Shown: in pieces, positions 1-11,428 of the stretch
Layout of the letters: the number at the start of each line of letters is the position of its first letter
Numbering within the stretch: the first letter of the stretch is position 1
Made by a program: the position numbers and the translations under genes
Notes under the pieces: generated by a model
Told to the model about the DNA's origin: nothing
The model's input: only the letters and a program-made list of their open reading frames with translations
The model's database searches: none
Assembly: GCF_900107095.1 (NCBI RefSeq)
Contig: NZ_FNOR01000009.1
Span: forward strand, 124,001-188,000
Origin: Collimonas sp. OK242
Lineage (GTDB): Bacteria > Pseudomonadota > Gammaproteobacteria > Burkholderiales > Burkholderiaceae_D
DNA: 64,000 nt
Direction: 5' to 3'

Positions 1-9
1 ATCGATCAT
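1..9 (-). CDS. tatB: TatB, first three codons only (cut by window edge)
   Basis: Only Met-Ile-Asp is visible on the minus strand. It lies about 60 bases downstream of the tatA stop, where tatB is expected. Burkholderiales TatB proteins commonly begin Met-Ile-Asp, which fits. TatB would work with TatC as receptor for twin-arginine signal peptides in the inner membrane. The call rests on position and three residues, so it is tentative. Confidence 0.5.
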
Positions 10-67
10 GGGAAGGAGCGGCAAACATCACTCGGGCCGGCTTGAGACAGGTGCCGGCCGCAATGAA

Positions 68-277
68 TCAATTGCCGGACTTGTCCTTTTCTTTAGTTGC
101 AACGTCAATCGTCGTTTTGTCGGCGGCTTGCTTTTCTTCCTCGCCCTTGACGCCATCCTTGAAACCTTTGACGGCCTTGCCCAGGTCGGAACCCATATTG
201 CCGATTTTTTTGGTGCCAAACACCAACATGACGATAACCAGCACGATCAACCAGTGCCAAATACTGAACGAACCCAT
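68..277 (-). CDS. tatA: Sec-independent protein translocase subunit TatA
   Basis: A 69-residue protein. TatA oligomers form the pore of the twin-arginine translocase, which exports folded proteins across the inner membrane. The N-terminus begins [10 protein letters not shown] and runs into one hydrophobic helix, then the [20 protein letters not shown] hinge and amphipathic helix typical of TatA, and a charged Lys/Glu-rich tail. The ATG at 277 is chosen because AAGGAG lies just upstream; a start at 298 would add seven charged residues before the membrane helix. It follows the HIT gene by about 130 bases and precedes tatB. A Tat-type substrate is encoded in the same window at 30191. Confidence 0.93.
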   Translation of the reverse strand: MGSFSIWHWLIVLVIVMLVFGTKKIGNMGSDLGKAVKGFKDGVKGEEEKQAADKTTIDVATKEKDKSGN

Positions 278-407
278 TTCTTTCTCCTTGTCGGACAAAC
301 GCCCGATCCTGCTAAGTCAACACACCGTTAAACCCTTACCAACCATCTGCAGCGCAACTGCCGCGCATCTGCCACATCCGCTGCCGCTGAACCCGGATTC
401 GGTCAGC

Positions 408-779
408 TCAGCGCTGGCCACGCCACGGCCTTGGTCCGCCAATGACGTGCATATGCAAATGGTACACCTCTTGGCCGCCGTCTGGCCCGACGTTGAATAT
501 CGTCTTGTAGCCACCGCTGGCCTCGCCTTGCCCGTCCTGCTGGTAACCGCAGCCCTGCTCTTGCGCCAGGCGCGGCGCCAATAAGGTCATTTTACCCAAC
601 AAAGCGGCGTGCGCCTCAGTACAATCGGCGAGAGTCGGAATATGCTGCTTGGGCACGATCAGGAAATGGATAGGCGCGGCCGGATGAATGTCATGAAAGG
701 CGATCAGGTCATCGTCTTCATAGATCGCTTTCGAGGGAATCTGCTTGGCTGCAATTTTGCAAAAAATACAATTTTCCAA
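408..779 (-). CDS. HIT-family nucleotide-binding hydrolase (HinT-like)
   Basis: A 123-residue protein of the histidine triad superfamily, probably a purine nucleoside phosphoramidase. The C-terminal HLHMHVIGG motif is the HIT signature, and the N-terminal CIFCKI resembles HinT. The start is taken as TTG at 779, with GGAG five bases upstream, giving the usual LENCIFCKI beginning; an in-frame TTG at 812 would add 11 unlike residues. It sits between hisE and tatA on the same strand, a placement common in beta- and gammaproteobacteria. The cellular substrate cannot be told from sequence. Confidence 0.9.
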   Translation of the reverse strand: MENCIFCKIAAKQIPSKAIYEDDDLIAFHDIHPAAPIHFLIVPKQHIPTLADCTEAHAALLGKMTLLAPRLAQEQGCGYQQDGQGEASGGYKTIFNVGPDGGQEVYHLHMHVIGGPRPWRGQR

Positions 780-846
780 ATTATCTCCGGGTTTTAAACG
801 ATTCTGGAACAATTCTTGAAAGACTCTTAAGCGATCCTCAAACGAC

Positions 847-1224
847 TCAGATCTTGCGCTGATCGGTTTCTTGCTGTTCGCGCGCCGTCAGCTTGCGGCT
901 GGCTTTCTCTTCGATGCCGGACAAGCCTTCGCGCCGCGCCAGTTCCTGCAGCACGTCCTGTGGCGTCAGATTGAACTGGGCCAGCATGATCATCGAGTGA
1001 AACCACAAATCGGCGCATTCATACAGCACATGGGAAACATCGCCGTCTACCCGCGCATCCTTGGCCGCCATCACTGTTTCGGTAGCTTCCTCGCCGATTT
1101 TTTTCAGAATCGCATCGTCACCCTTGGCGAACAGACGCGCGACGTACGAGGTTTCAGGATCGCCGCCGTTTGCCGGTTTGCGCGATTCGATGACCGCGGC
1201 CAGGCGCTGTAGAGTTTCACTCAT
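847..1224 (-). CDS. hisE: Phosphoribosyl-ATP pyrophosphatase
   Basis: 125 residues. HisE hydrolyses phosphoribosyl-ATP to phosphoribosyl-AMP and pyrophosphate, the second step of histidine synthesis. The all-helical MazG-like fold is recognised from the segments [23 protein letters not shown] and [10 protein letters not shown]; the Glu-rich middle part binds Mg2+. It is separate from hisI, unlike the HisIE fusion of enterobacteria. The last 25 residues are charged and probably disordered. It lies 62 bases downstream of hisI and is the last his gene of the cluster. Confidence 0.95.
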   Translation of the reverse strand: MSETLQRLAAVIESRKPANGGDPETSYVARLFAKGDDAILKKIGEEATETVMAAKDARVDGDVSHVLYECADLWFHSMIMLAQFNLTPQDVLQELARREGLSGIEEKASRKLTAREQQETDQRKI

Positions 1225-1286
1225 GATTGCTTCAGATCCGCTTATCTATAAAAATAAAATCAAAAAATAAAATCTAAAAACGAAAG

Positions 1287-1682
1287 TTACTTGTAAATAT
1301 CGTCCGGTTCTTTCAACACCGGCTCGACCGCTTCCCAGGTATTGCTGCTGCTCTCAAGCTTCTGGAAGAAGCAGGAATGGCGGCCGGTATGGCAGGCAAT
1401 GTCGCCGGCCTGGGTCACTTTCAGCAACACCACGTCTTCATCGCAATCGAGGCGGATTTCATGCACTTTCTGCACATGGCCGGATTCTTCACCCTTGTGC
1501 CACAGTTTCTTGCGCGAGCGGCTCCAGTAAACCGCCTCGCCCAGCGCCACCGTCTTTGCCAGAGCGTCGCGATTCATCCAGGCAAACATCAGCACATCGT
1601 TCGATCCGAGTTCCTGGGCGATCACCGGCACCAGGCCGTGTTCATCCCATCTCACCTTGTTTAACCAACTCACGCCGCTCAT
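1287..1682 (-). CDS. hisI: Phosphoribosyl-AMP cyclohydrolase
   Basis: 131 residues. This zinc enzyme opens the purine ring of phosphoribosyl-AMP, the third step of histidine synthesis. Visible hallmarks are MFAWMN near the N-terminus, [18 protein letters not shown] in the middle, the [12 protein letters not shown] segment that binds Mg2+, and the zinc-ligand stretch [10 protein letters not shown]. Length is normal for the stand-alone form. The start overlaps the hisF stop by four bases (ATGA), so the two are translationally coupled. Confidence 0.96.
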   Translation of the reverse strand: MSGVSWLNKVRWDEHGLVPVIAQELGSNDVLMFAWMNRDALAKTVALGEAVYWSRSRKKLWHKGEESGHVQKVHEIRLDCDEDVVLLKVTQAGDIACHTGRHSCFFQKLESSSNTWEAVEPVLKEPDDIYK

Positions 1683-2443
1683 GCTAGCCTCATCGGAATC
1701 TGCTGTGCCGCCATGAACTGCTTGGCTTCCTGCACAGTGTGTTGACCATAGTGGAAAATGCTCGCTGCCAGCACTGCATCGGCGCGGCCGATCTTGATGC
1801 CGTCGGCCAGGTCCTGCAAGCCGCCGACGCCGCCGGAGGCGATCACCGGAATCGTCACGGCATTGGAGACGCTGCTGGTCAGGGCCAGATCGAAACCGAC
1901 CTTGGTGCCGTCGCGGTCCATGCTGGTCAGTAAAATTTCACCCGCGCCCAGTTGCTCCATCTTCTGCGCCCACTCGATTGCATCGAGGCCGGTGGCTTTG
2001 CGCCCGCCATGGGTGAACACTTCCCATTTGCCCGGTGCGACCTGCTTGGCGTCGATGGCGACCACGATGCATTGCGAGCCGTATTTGGCCGCGGCATCCG
2101 CCACCAGCTGCGGATTGGTGACTGCGGACGTATTGATGCCGACCTTGTCGGCGCCGGCATTCAGCAAACGACGCACGTCTTCCACGGCGCGCACACCGCC
2201 CCCCACCGTCAGGGGAATGAACACCTGCGAAGCAACCGCTTCGATAATTGGCAAGATCAGGTCGCGATTATCGGACGAGGCCGTGATGTCGAGGAAGGTA
2301 AGTTCGTCGGCGCCCTGCTCATCGTAACGGCGGGCGATTTCGACCGGATCGCCGGCATCGCGCAACTCAAGGAAATTGACGCCCTTGACCACGCGGCCAT
2401 TGGTCACATCGAGACAGGGAATGATGCGTTTGGCAAGCGTCAT
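1679..2443 (-). CDS. hisF: Imidazole glycerol phosphate synthase, cyclase subunit
   Basis: 254 residues, a (beta/alpha)8 barrel. With HisH it converts PRFAR plus glutamine-derived ammonia into imidazole glycerol phosphate and AICAR. The N-terminal [16 protein letters not shown] holds the catalytic Asp of strand 1, and VVAIDAK holds the second one. Phosphate-binding glycine loops are VGGGVR and ASGGVG. Both ends overlap neighbours by four bases (hisA upstream, hisI downstream). Confidence 0.97.
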   Translation of the reverse strand: MTLAKRIIPCLDVTNGRVVKGVNFLELRDAGDPVEIARRYDEQGADELTFLDITASSDNRDLILPIIEAVASQVFIPLTVGGGVRAVEDVRRLLNAGADKVGINTSAVTNPQLVADAAAKYGSQCIVVAIDAKQVAPGKWEVFTHGGRKATGLDAIEWAQKMEQLGAGEILLTSMDRDGTKVGFDLALTSSVSNAVTIPVIASGGVGGLQDLADGIKIGRADAVLAASIFHYGQHTVQEAKQFMAAQQIPMRLA

Positions 2444-3255
2444 GGCTGGTCAGCGTCGGGCTGCTCCGATAAATCTTCGTCTCTGAACATGTCATCGCTC
2501 AACTCGTCGGCCCGCTCTTGCGCCGAACGCAAATCGAGTGTGCCTTCATAAATCGAACGGCCGCAAATCACCGCCTCGATGCCTTCATCCTGCACCGCGC
2601 ACAATGCTTCCACATCGTGGACGTTGTGGACGCCGCCGGAAGCTATCACCGGGATCGTCATGCTTTGCGCCAGCTTGACGGTGGCTTCGATGTTGACGCC
2701 GCCCATCATGCCGTCGCGGCCGATATCGGTATACACGATCGATGCACAACCGTAATCTTCGAACTTCTTGGCCAGGTCGATCACTTCATGGCCGGACAGC
2801 TTGCTCCAGCCATCGGTGGCTACCTTGCCGTCCCTGGCGTCCAGGCCGACGATGATCTGCCCCGGGAACGCGCTGCAGGCATCGTGCAGGAAACCCGGAT
2901 TCTTGACCGCTGCGGTGCCGATGATGATGTAGCTCAGGCCGTCGTCGAGATAGCGTTCGATGGTATCGAGGTCGCGGATGCCGCCACCCAGCTGCACCGG
3001 GATTTCTTCGATGCCGTTGAGCACGGCGAATTCGCGCACGGCCTTGATGATGGCTTTGACCGCCGGTTCATTCTTGGGCTTGCCGGCAAACGCGCCATTC
3101 AGGTCGACCAGATGCAGGCGACGTGCGCCCTGCATCAACCAATGGCGGGCCATTTCGCCCGGATCGTCGGAAAATACTGTGGCTTGGTCCATATCGCCTT
3201 GTTTCAGGCGTACGCAGTGACCGTCTTTGAGGTCGATGGCAGGTATCAGCAGCAT
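2440..3255 (-). CDS. hisA: ProFAR isomerase (phosphoribosylformimino-AICAR-P isomerase)
   Basis: 271 residues. HisA performs an Amadori rearrangement of ProFAR to PRFAR. The barrel begins [20 protein letters not shown] with the catalytic Asp in strand 1; the second catalytic Asp is in [10 protein letters not shown], and the phosphate loops are QLGGGIR and ASGGV. The family is usually about 245 residues. Here the core ends near residue 240, and about 30 residues follow, the last 20 strongly acidic ([18 protein letters not shown]). The hisF start overlaps the final codons of this tail. Confidence 0.96.
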   Translation of the reverse strand: MLLIPAIDLKDGHCVRLKQGDMDQATVFSDDPGEMARHWLMQGARRLHLVDLNGAFAGKPKNEPAVKAIIKAVREFAVLNGIEEIPVQLGGGIRDLDTIERYLDDGLSYIIIGTAAVKNPGFLHDACSAFPGQIIVGLDARDGKVATDGWSKLSGHEVIDLAKKFEDYGCASIVYTDIGRDGMMGGVNIEATVKLAQSMTIPVIASGGVHNVHDVEALCAVQDEGIEAVICGRSIYEGTLDLRSAQERADELSDDMFRDEDLSEQPDADQP

Positions 3256-3336
3256 GGCTACAATGTGTATGAGGTGAGGTCAGTTAAAGATCTAAATAAG
3301 GATCTGAAAAGTATCGGTTTGAATGCTGGAAAAAGC

Positions 3337-3975
3337 TCAAGGTTTCCATTGCACAAAATTTTTGTACAACTGCAACCCTGCACTGGCGCTTTTTTCCGGA
3401 TGGAACTGCGTCGCAAAAATATTATCACGGCCGACCGCGCAGCTAAACGCCGCCCCGTATTCCGTTTCGCCGAAGGTATGCGCAGCATCGGCCGGCACCG
3501 CATAGTAACTATGCACGAAATAAAAATAGTCCTGGTCGGCAATGCCGTTCCACAGCGCATGAGGCTGCGCCTGGCGGACACGATTCCAGCCCATTTGCGG
3601 CACCTTGAAACGCGAGCCGTCGTCTTGCAACTGGCCGTCCAGGCGGAAGCGCACTACTTTGCCGGGCAACAAACCGAGGCCCGGAGTATTGCCTTCCTCG
3701 CTCAGCTCGAACAACATTTGCTCGCCGACGCAAACGCCCAGCAGCGGCTTGTTGCGCGCCGCCTCCAGCAAGGCCTCCTGCAGCCCGGATTCGCGCAAGC
3801 TGCGCATGCAGTCCGGCATTGCGCCTTGGCCAGGCAAGACCAGGCGATCGGCGGCCTGGATATCGGCAACCGTACCGGAAATATGGACTTCAGCTTCTGG
3901 CGCTACCTGACGCAAGGCTTGCGCCACCGAGCGCAAGTTGCCCATGCCATAGTCAACCACAACGATTTTGTTCAT
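3337..3975 (-). CDS. hisH: Imidazole glycerol phosphate synthase, glutaminase subunit
   Basis: 212 residues, a class I glutamine amidotransferase that passes ammonia to HisF. The Cys nucleophile is in [12 protein letters not shown], the His-Glu pair in [11 protein letters not shown], and the N-terminal [11 protein letters not shown] is the usual opening strand and loop. It is followed by an 81-base gap before hisA and preceded by a 191-base spacer after hisB that contains interleaved inverted repeats. Confidence 0.96.
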   Translation of the reverse strand: MNKIVVVDYGMGNLRSVAQALRQVAPEAEVHISGTVADIQAADRLVLPGQGAMPDCMRSLRESGLQEALLEAARNKPLLGVCVGEQMLFELSEEGNTPGLGLLPGKVVRFRLDGQLQDDGSRFKVPQMGWNRVRQAQPHALWNGIADQDYFYFVHSYYAVPADAAHTFGETEYGAAFSCAVGRDNIFATQFHPEKSASAGLQLYKNFVQWKP

Positions 3976-4103
3976 GATAAAGATTCAAGTCCGGGAAAAA
4001 ATTCCAGGTAGTTAAATTTGTGCGTAAGCCTTTGCGCCAACCGCATCGCCCGTGAAAACCTGCAAGCCACAGATGGCGGCAAGGGACTAAAGCGGCACAT
4101 AAT

Positions 4104-4144
4104 CACCAAATAAGGATCAAATATGGATTAATTGGTGTTTGATC
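4104..4144 (-). other. Interleaved inverted repeats in the hisB-hisH spacer
   Basis: On the plus strand CACCAA (4104-4109) pairs with TTGGTG (4132-4137), and GATCAAA (4115-4121) pairs with TTTGATC (4138-4144). The second pair starts inside the loop of the first, so the RNA could form either of two alternative hairpins or a pseudoknot-like fold. It lies about 20 bases downstream of the hisB stop and 130 bases before hisH. A role in termination, processing or control of distal his expression is only a guess. The rest of the spacer shows nothing recognisable. Confidence 0.45.
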
Positions 4145-4166
4145 AACGCTGCAACACTGTTTAAAT

Positions 4167-4763
4167 TTAAAGGCTGCCCTTAGTCGAAGGAATGGTGCCG
4201 GCGGAACGCGGATCCAGCTCTGCAGCCATGCGCAACGCGCGGCCGAACGCCTTGAAAACGGTTTCGCATTGATGATGGGCGTTTTCGCCGCGCAGGTTGT
4301 CGATATGCAAAGACACCAGTGCATGGTTGACAAAACCCTGGAAAAATTCGTGGGTAAGATCGACGTCGAAGCCGCCTATCATGGCGCGCTTGAACGGTAC
4401 GTGGAACTCGAGTCCGGGCCGGCCGGAGAAATCGATCACCACGCGCGACAACGCTTCATCCAGCGGCACATACGCGTGGCCATAGCGGCGGATACCCTTC
4501 TTGTCGCCCATCGCCTTGGCAAATGCTTGCCCCAAAGTAATGCCGACATCTTCCACCGTGTGGTGGGCGTCGATATGCAGGTCGCCATTGGCTTCGATAT
4601 CCAGGTCGATCAAGCCATGCCGCGCAATCTGATCCAGCATATGATCCAGGAACGGTACGCCGGTATTCAGCTTTTGCTGGCCGGTGCCGTCCAGATTGAT
4701 GGAGACGCGGATTTGCGTCTCATTGGTATTGCGCGTGATCGATGCAGTTCGAGGCGTAGACAT
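4167..4763 (-). CDS. hisB: Imidazoleglycerol-phosphate dehydratase
   Basis: 198 residues, the monofunctional IGPD form without the phosphatase domain found in enterobacteria. It dehydrates imidazole glycerol phosphate to imidazole acetol phosphate. Recognised from [13 protein letters not shown], the metal-binding [11 protein letters not shown], the second [15 protein letters not shown] site and [13 protein letters not shown] at the C-terminus. The next enzyme of the pathway, the HisC aminotransferase, is not encoded next to it or elsewhere in the window. 218 bases separate it from the methyltransferase upstream. Confidence 0.97.
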   Translation of the reverse strand: MSTPRTASITRNTNETQIRVSINLDGTGQQKLNTGVPFLDHMLDQIARHGLIDLDIEANGDLHIDAHHTVEDVGITLGQAFAKAMGDKKGIRRYGHAYVPLDEALSRVVIDFSGRPGLEFHVPFKRAMIGGFDVDLTHEFFQGFVNHALVSLHIDNLRGENAHHQCETVFKAFGRALRMAAELDPRSAGTIPSTKGSL

Positions 4764-4981
4764 GTTGAGCTTGAAACCAATTTACTATGTGGTGGCGCAC
4801 AGGCGCCGTGGAGGTAAGTGTACTAAATTATTCGACGATCTGATTTAGATTGTTGTCGCTTCTCCGCTAGTCACTAGTGAAGCTTGATCGGTGCGGCCTT
4901 TTGAGCCGCATCGCCATTTTACCGACATTTTCATGTTTTCCCGCTAATCGGGGCTTTGATAATCCCTATCAGTGTTGCTAT

Positions 4982-5782
4982 TCAAGCCAAACGCTCGGCC
5001 AGCGGCCGTTCGTCGGTTTTTTGACTATCCAGCTGAGCCAGGCGCCGTTCAATCAGCGCGCAATACTCCGGATTCAGCTCAAAACCGACAAACCGGCGGC
5101 CGCAACGGCGCGCCGCCACCGCAGTGGTGCCGCTGCCCATGAAGGGATCCAGCACAATCCCGCCCGGCGGGCAGGAAGCCTTGATCATCCGTTCCACGAT
5201 TTCCAGCGGCTTTTGGGTCGGATGGTCGGCCCGCTCGCGATGTTCGCGGTGCAGGCGCGAGACGCTCCAGACGTCCTTCGGGTTGTAACCCAGCTCCAGC
5301 CATTTGGCGCCGACAAAAATCGAACGTGAACGGGCTTTCTTGGTTTCAGCGTCGTAGGGAATCCGGATAGCATCCAGGTCGAAGTAATAGTCTTTGGCGC
5401 GGGCAAAGAATCCTATGGTGTCGTGCACCGAGGAAAAACGCCGGGTGCCGCCGCCCATCGACGGTACCCGCCGATCCCAGATGATTTCGTTATTCATGAT
5501 CATGCGCTGCTTCAGCATGACGAAAATCTCGGGCGAGAAACGCCAGGTCAGGAAAATGTAAAGGCTGCCGTTCGGTTTCAGTTTTGGCAACGCGGCGTCT
5601 ATCCACTCTTCGGTCCAGAGCAAATAGGCTGCTGTATCGAGCTTATCGGAATCGTTGCCGTAATCCTTGCCCAGGCCGTAGGGCGGATCGGCCAGCAGCA
5701 GATCGACCGAACCGTCCGGGATGCGCTGCAAACCTTGCAGCGCGTCTTCGCCGTAGATGCGGTCGATCCAGTCGTCGCTCAT
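4982..5782 (-). CDS. DNA methyltransferase, beta class (N6-adenine type)
   Basis: 266 residues. A SAM-dependent DNA methyltransferase with motif IV (LADPPYGLGKDY) near the N-terminus and motif I (LDPFMGSGTT) near the C-terminus, the permuted beta order seen in CcrM and YhdJ. HPTQKPLEIVERMI is the motif X region. The middle part (about residues 95-190) should hold the target recognition domain. No restriction endonuclease lies nearby, so it is probably an orphan enzyme. The ATG at 5782 is preferred because the protein then begins at the conserved domain; an ATG at 5821 would overlap the hisD end and add 13 unlike residues. It occupies the place where hisC is expected. Confidence 0.9.
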   Translation of the reverse strand: MSDDWIDRIYGEDALQGLQRIPDGSVDLLLADPPYGLGKDYGNDSDKLDTAAYLLWTEEWIDAALPKLKPNGSLYIFLTWRFSPEIFVMLKQRMIMNNEIIWDRRVPSMGGGTRRFSSVHDTIGFFARAKDYYFDLDAIRIPYDAETKKARSRSIFVGAKWLELGYNPKDVWSVSRLHREHRERADHPTQKPLEIVERMIKASCPPGGIVLDPFMGSGTTAVAARRCGRRFVGFELNPEYCALIERRLAQLDSQKTDERPLAERLA

Positions 5783-5807
5783 CGCTGCCACGCCGCCGCA
5801 GCCGCTG

Positions 5808-7154
5808 TCATGGAGGACCATCTTTCAGGCGATTTTGCAAACGATGCAAACGATATTCGGCCGAACCCGCATGCGCCTGCAACCCTTCGCCGTACGCCAG
5901 TTCCGCCGCGACTTCGCCCAGTGTCTGGGCGCCGGCCTCGCTGATGTTGATCATGCTGGAACGCTTCTGGAAATCGTAGACGCCGAGCGGCGACGAGAAA
6001 CGCGCCGTGCGCGAAGTCGGCAATACGTGATTCGGTCCGGCACAGTAATCGCCCAGCGCTTCCGATGAAAAACGGCCGAGGAACATGGCGCCGGCATGAC
6101 GGATTTTGTCGGCCCAGCGTTGCGGGTTCTCGGTAGAGATTTCCAGATGTTCGGCAGCGATATGGTTGGCGATTTCGCAGGCTTGTTCCATGTCGCGCAC
6201 CTTGATCAGCGCGCCGCGATCGGTCAGCGAGGTGCGGATCACTTCGCGCCGCGGCATCAAGGGCAATTGCCGCTTGATGCTGGCTTCCACTGCGGCGATA
6301 TAGCCGGCGTCGGGGCACAACAAGATCGACTGCGCCAATTCGTCATGTTCGGCTTGCGAAAACAGATCCATGGCGATCCAGTCGGGATCGGTAGTGCCGT
6401 CGCAGATCACCAGGATTTCCGACGGCCCTGCGATCATGTCGATCCCGACCGTACCGAACACGCGGCGCTTGGCGGCCGCCACATAGGCGTTGCCGGGGCC
6501 CACGATCTTGTCGACTTGCGGAATGCTGGCGGTACCGTAGGCTAACGCCCCCACGGCTTGCGCACCGCCGACGGTGAATACGCGATCGACGCCGGCGATG
6601 GCTGCCGCCGCCAGCACCAGCGGATTCTTGATGCCGTCCGGGGTCGGCACCACCATGATGATTTCCTGCACGCCGGCGACCTTGGCTGGAATCGCATTCA
6701 TCAGCACCGAAGAAGGATAAGCCGCCTTGCCGCCGGGGACGTAGATACCGACGCGGTCCAGCGCTGTGACTTTCTGTCCCAGCACGGTGCCGTCGGCTTC
6801 GGTGTAGCTGAAGCCATTCGAACCGCATTCGATTTTCTGGCGCTCATGGTAGGCACGCACACGGCCGGCCGCGGTTTGCAAGGCGCTGCGGCGCTCTGGC
6901 GACAACTGCGCCAACGCATCCTGCAATTCCTGCCGGCCGATTTCCAGCGCCGTCACGCTGCCGGCGCTGAGGCGATCGAAGCGATTGGTGTATTCCAGCA
7001 CGGCGGCGTCGCCGCGCGCTTTGACATCGGCCAGGATACGCGCCGCGGCCTGATCGATGGCTTCATCTTCGCCGGCTTCAAAGGCCAGCACGGCAGTCAG
7101 CTGCGCCTGGAAATCCGGCTGCGCCGCATCGAGTTTTCTGATTGCTATGCTCAT
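5808..7154 (-). CDS. hisD: Histidinol dehydrogenase
   Basis: 448 residues. This zinc- and NAD-dependent enzyme oxidises histidinol in two steps to histidine. Seen are the family signatures [19 protein letters not shown], the long [15 protein letters not shown] segment, IAGPSEILV, the [10 protein letters not shown] segment that carries metal ligands, and [27 protein letters not shown]. Length is normal. It follows hisG by 67 bases. The C-terminal end abuts the methyltransferase gene. Confidence 0.97.
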   Translation of the reverse strand: MSIAIRKLDAAQPDFQAQLTAVLAFEAGEDEAIDQAAARILADVKARGDAAVLEYTNRFDRLSAGSVTALEIGRQELQDALAQLSPERRSALQTAAGRVRAYHERQKIECGSNGFSYTEADGTVLGQKVTALDRVGIYVPGGKAAYPSSVLMNAIPAKVAGVQEIIMVVPTPDGIKNPLVLAAAAIAGVDRVFTVGGAQAVGALAYGTASIPQVDKIVGPGNAYVAAAKRRVFGTVGIDMIAGPSEILVICDGTTDPDWIAMDLFSQAEHDELAQSILLCPDAGYIAAVEASIKRQLPLMPRREVIRTSLTDRGALIKVRDMEQACEIANHIAAEHLEISTENPQRWADKIRHAGAMFLGRFSSEALGDYCAGPNHVLPTSRTARFSSPLGVYDFQKRSSMINISEAGAQTLGEVAAELAYGEGLQAHAGSAEYRLHRLQNRLKDGPP

Positions 7155-7221
7155 GTTGCTTCCGTTGTTTCCGGTTTGCCGGTTGCGGCGCCAAGCCGCA
7201 GCCTTGCTTTACAGCCGGGTT

Positions 7222-9125
<1,904 letters not shown>

Positions 9126-9227
9126 TCACTTTGCTACACATTATGCCTGGCCATCCGGACCAGAGATGTTCATCGGGCTGCGGCGACTCTGACGAGTTGC
9201 GCCGCAATTAATTATTAATTGGCAAAT

Positions 9228-9464
9228 TCAATTGGCAAATTCTTCGGGTGTCAACGTCTTCATCGACAGCGCATGAATCTCTGCGCGCATGCGGTCGCCC
9301 AACGCTGCGTAGACGATCTGATGGCGTTGTATCGGGCGCTTGCCGGCAAACGCCGCCGACACGATCACCGCCTTGAAATGCTGGCCGTCGCCCTCGACTT
9401 CCAGATGCGAACATTCAAGGCCGGCGGCGATGTAACTTTTAACGAGATCGGGTGTAGGGAACAT
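9228..9464 (-). CDS. ibaG: BolA/IbaG family protein
   Basis: 78 residues. BolA-like proteins work with monothiol glutaredoxins in iron-sulfur handling; the IbaG branch is encoded next to murA in many Proteobacteria. The class II KH-like fold is visible from VKSYIAAGLECSHLEVEGDGQHF, the FAGKRPIQRHQIVYAALGDRM segment and the C-terminal ALSMKTLTPEEF. Conserved His residues in DGQHF and in QRHQ are candidate metal ligands. 111 bases separate it from murA. Confidence 0.9.
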   Translation of the reverse strand: MFPTPDLVKSYIAAGLECSHLEVEGDGQHFKAVIVSAAFAGKRPIQRHQIVYAALGDRMRAEIHALSMKTLTPEEFAN

Positions 9465-9530
9465 GATATTTTTTACCGGCTAACTGAACAAATGTGAATG
9501 AACTGAATGAACGCAAACGTATTGACCTGC

Positions 9531-10289
9531 TTAGTGACGCAGCTTGTAGCCGCGTTTCAGCATCTGCACCGCCAACGTCGACAGCAGCGCCAGCGAGATG
9601 CAAATGACCGCCAGGCTGATCAGCGGATTGATATCCGACTGGCCGAAAAAGCCGTAGCGGAAACCATCGATCATATAAAAAAACGGATTCAAATGCGACA
9701 CGGCTTGCCAAAATGGCGGCAACGACTTAATCGAATAAAACACGCCGGCGAGAAAGGTCAGCGGCATGATCAGGAAGTTCTGGAACACCGCCAGCTGGTC
9801 GAACTTGTCCGCCCAGATGCCGGCGATCATGCCCATGGTACCAAGCAGCGCTGCGCCGAGGAAGGCAAAAATCACAATCCACCATGGCGCCACAAAGGAC
9901 AGATTGCCAAACCAGGCCGTGATCGCGAATACGCCGAGACCAACCGCGACCCCGCGCACCACGGCGGCCAGCACATAGCCGCCATACAATTCCCAGTGCG
10001 ACAAAGGCGGCAACAGGACAAACACCAGATTGCCGGTCATTTTCGACTGTGTCAACGATGATGAGGTATTGGCGAAGGCATTTTGCAACACGCTCATCAT
10101 GACCAGGCCGGGAATCAGGAACGCCGTGTACTGCACGCCCGGATAAACTTCGACGTGATCTTTCAGCGTGTGGCCGAAAATCAGCAGGTACAGCAAGGCT
10201 GTCAGGATAGGCGCGCCGACGGTTTGCGTCGCGACTTTCCAGAAGCGCAGCACTTCCTTGTAAAACACCGTTTGAAAACCGACCATCAT
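9531..10289 (-). CDS. ABC-2 type transporter permease (YadH-like)
   Basis: 252 residues with about six membrane segments. It begins with a short cytoplasmic helix (FQTVFYKEVLRFWKVATQT) and carries the ABC-2 permease signature around FLAGVFYSIKSLPPFWQAV and the NPFFYMIDGFRYGFFG element. It should form a dimeric export channel with the ATPase encoded just upstream; the starts and stops overlap (ATGATG). The pair resembles E. coli YadG/YadH, whose substrate is not firmly known. Its position between mla and murA suggests an envelope role. Confidence 0.92.
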   Translation of the reverse strand: MMVGFQTVFYKEVLRFWKVATQTVGAPILTALLYLLIFGHTLKDHVEVYPGVQYTAFLIPGLVMMSVLQNAFANTSSSLTQSKMTGNLVFVLLPPLSHWELYGGYVLAAVVRGVAVGLGVFAITAWFGNLSFVAPWWIVIFAFLGAALLGTMGMIAGIWADKFDQLAVFQNFLIMPLTFLAGVFYSIKSLPPFWQAVSHLNPFFYMIDGFRYGFFGQSDINPLISLAVICISLALLSTLAVQMLKRGYKLRH

Positions 10290-11239
10290 TTGCCACCACC
10301 CGCGTTGTATTCGTCGGCGTAGACGTTGAAACCGTTGGCGCTGACCTTGCTATCCATGATCTGCAGGAACACGTCCTCCAGGTCAGCCTGTTGCAGCTGC
10401 ATGTCTTCAATCACAGCACCGGCCTGGCGCAAGGAAGCGAGGATCGGCTCGACATCGGCATATTGATTGACCCGCAAGGCGAACTTGCCGGCGTCTGCAT
10501 GCAACACCAGATGTTGCAAGGCCGGCGGCAGGCTGCCGCTGGACAGCTGGACCAGCAGCTGCGAACCGGCAATCCGTTTGATCAGCGCCGACGTGGTATC
10601 GAGCGCCACCACCTGCCCCAGCTTGAGCATGGCGATGCGGTTGCACTGTTCCTGCGCTTCTTCCAGATAATGCGTGGTCAGGACCACGGTGTGGCCTTCG
10701 CGGTTCAGACGCGAAATGAAGCGCCATAAAGTCTGGCGCAGTTCAACGTCAACCCCGGCGGTCGGCTCATCCAGCACAATCACCGGCGGCTTGTGCACCA
10801 GCGCTTGCGCCACCAGTACGCGCCGCTTCATGCCACCCGACAGCGCGCGCATATTGGTATCGGCCTTGTTGCTCAGGTCGAGGTTTTCCATCACCTCGTC
10901 TATCCATTTGTCGTTATTCTTCAGGCCGTAATAGCCTGACTGCATGCGCAAGGTTTCGCGCACCGTGAAAAATGGATCGAACACCAGCTCTTGCGGCACC
11001 ACGCCAAGATTGCGGCGCGCGGCGCGATAGTCGCTGACGACATCGTGGCCGAGAATCGCGACGTTGCCGGAATCCGGCCGATTGAGGCCGGCAATGATGG
11101 AAATCAAGGTGGTTTTACCGGCGCCGTTAGGGCCTAGCAAACCGAAGAACTCGCCTTCTTCGATGGTCAGGGAAACGCCGCCCAATGCCTGCAAAGACTG
11201 GTAACGTTTCTTGACATTGGTGATTTGAATGGCCGCCAT
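10286..11239 (-). CDS. ABC transporter ATP-binding protein (YadG-like)
   Basis: 317 residues. Walker A is [12 protein letters not shown], the Q-loop region is GVVPQELVFDPFF, the signature is ALSGGMKRRV, Walker B is PPVIVLDEPTAGVDVE and the switch His is in LTTHYLEEA. After the about 225-residue nucleotide-binding domain comes a DUF4162-type C-terminal domain common in ABC-2 drug or lipid exporters. Immediately followed by its permease with overlap. Substrate unknown. Confidence 0.93.
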   Translation of the reverse strand: MAAIQITNVKKRYQSLQALGGVSLTIEEGEFFGLLGPNGAGKTTLISIIAGLNRPDSGNVAILGHDVVSDYRAARRNLGVVPQELVFDPFFTVRETLRMQSGYYGLKNNDKWIDEVMENLDLSNKADTNMRALSGGMKRRVLVAQALVHKPPVIVLDEPTAGVDVELRQTLWRFISRLNREGHTVVLTTHYLEEAQEQCNRIAMLKLGQVVALDTTSALIKRIAGSQLLVQLSSGSLPPALQHLVLHADAGKFALRVNQYADVEPILASLRQAGAVIEDMQLQQADLEDVFLQIMDSKVSANGFNVYADEYNAGGGK

Positions 11240-11428
11240 AGTGCCTTGCTAAATATTCTTCAATTGGGGACGCCGCAACAATGTTGACGCTTCTGCTGCC
11301 GATTCCGTCTCTGGAGCCGTCCTGGACCCAGATGAGTGGCGTAACCCTTGATTATATTGGATTTTTGCTGCGAGAGCCGGGCGACAACGACAAACCCGGC
11401 ATGCTAAGAAGGGAAGGAAAGGTAAAGC

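Noticed and set aside
4892-4910. TGCGGC/GCCGCA hairpin between the methyltransferase and hisB
   Set aside because: Six pairs with no T run on the transcribed strand and not at a suitable distance from a stop codon for a terminator; too weak to call.
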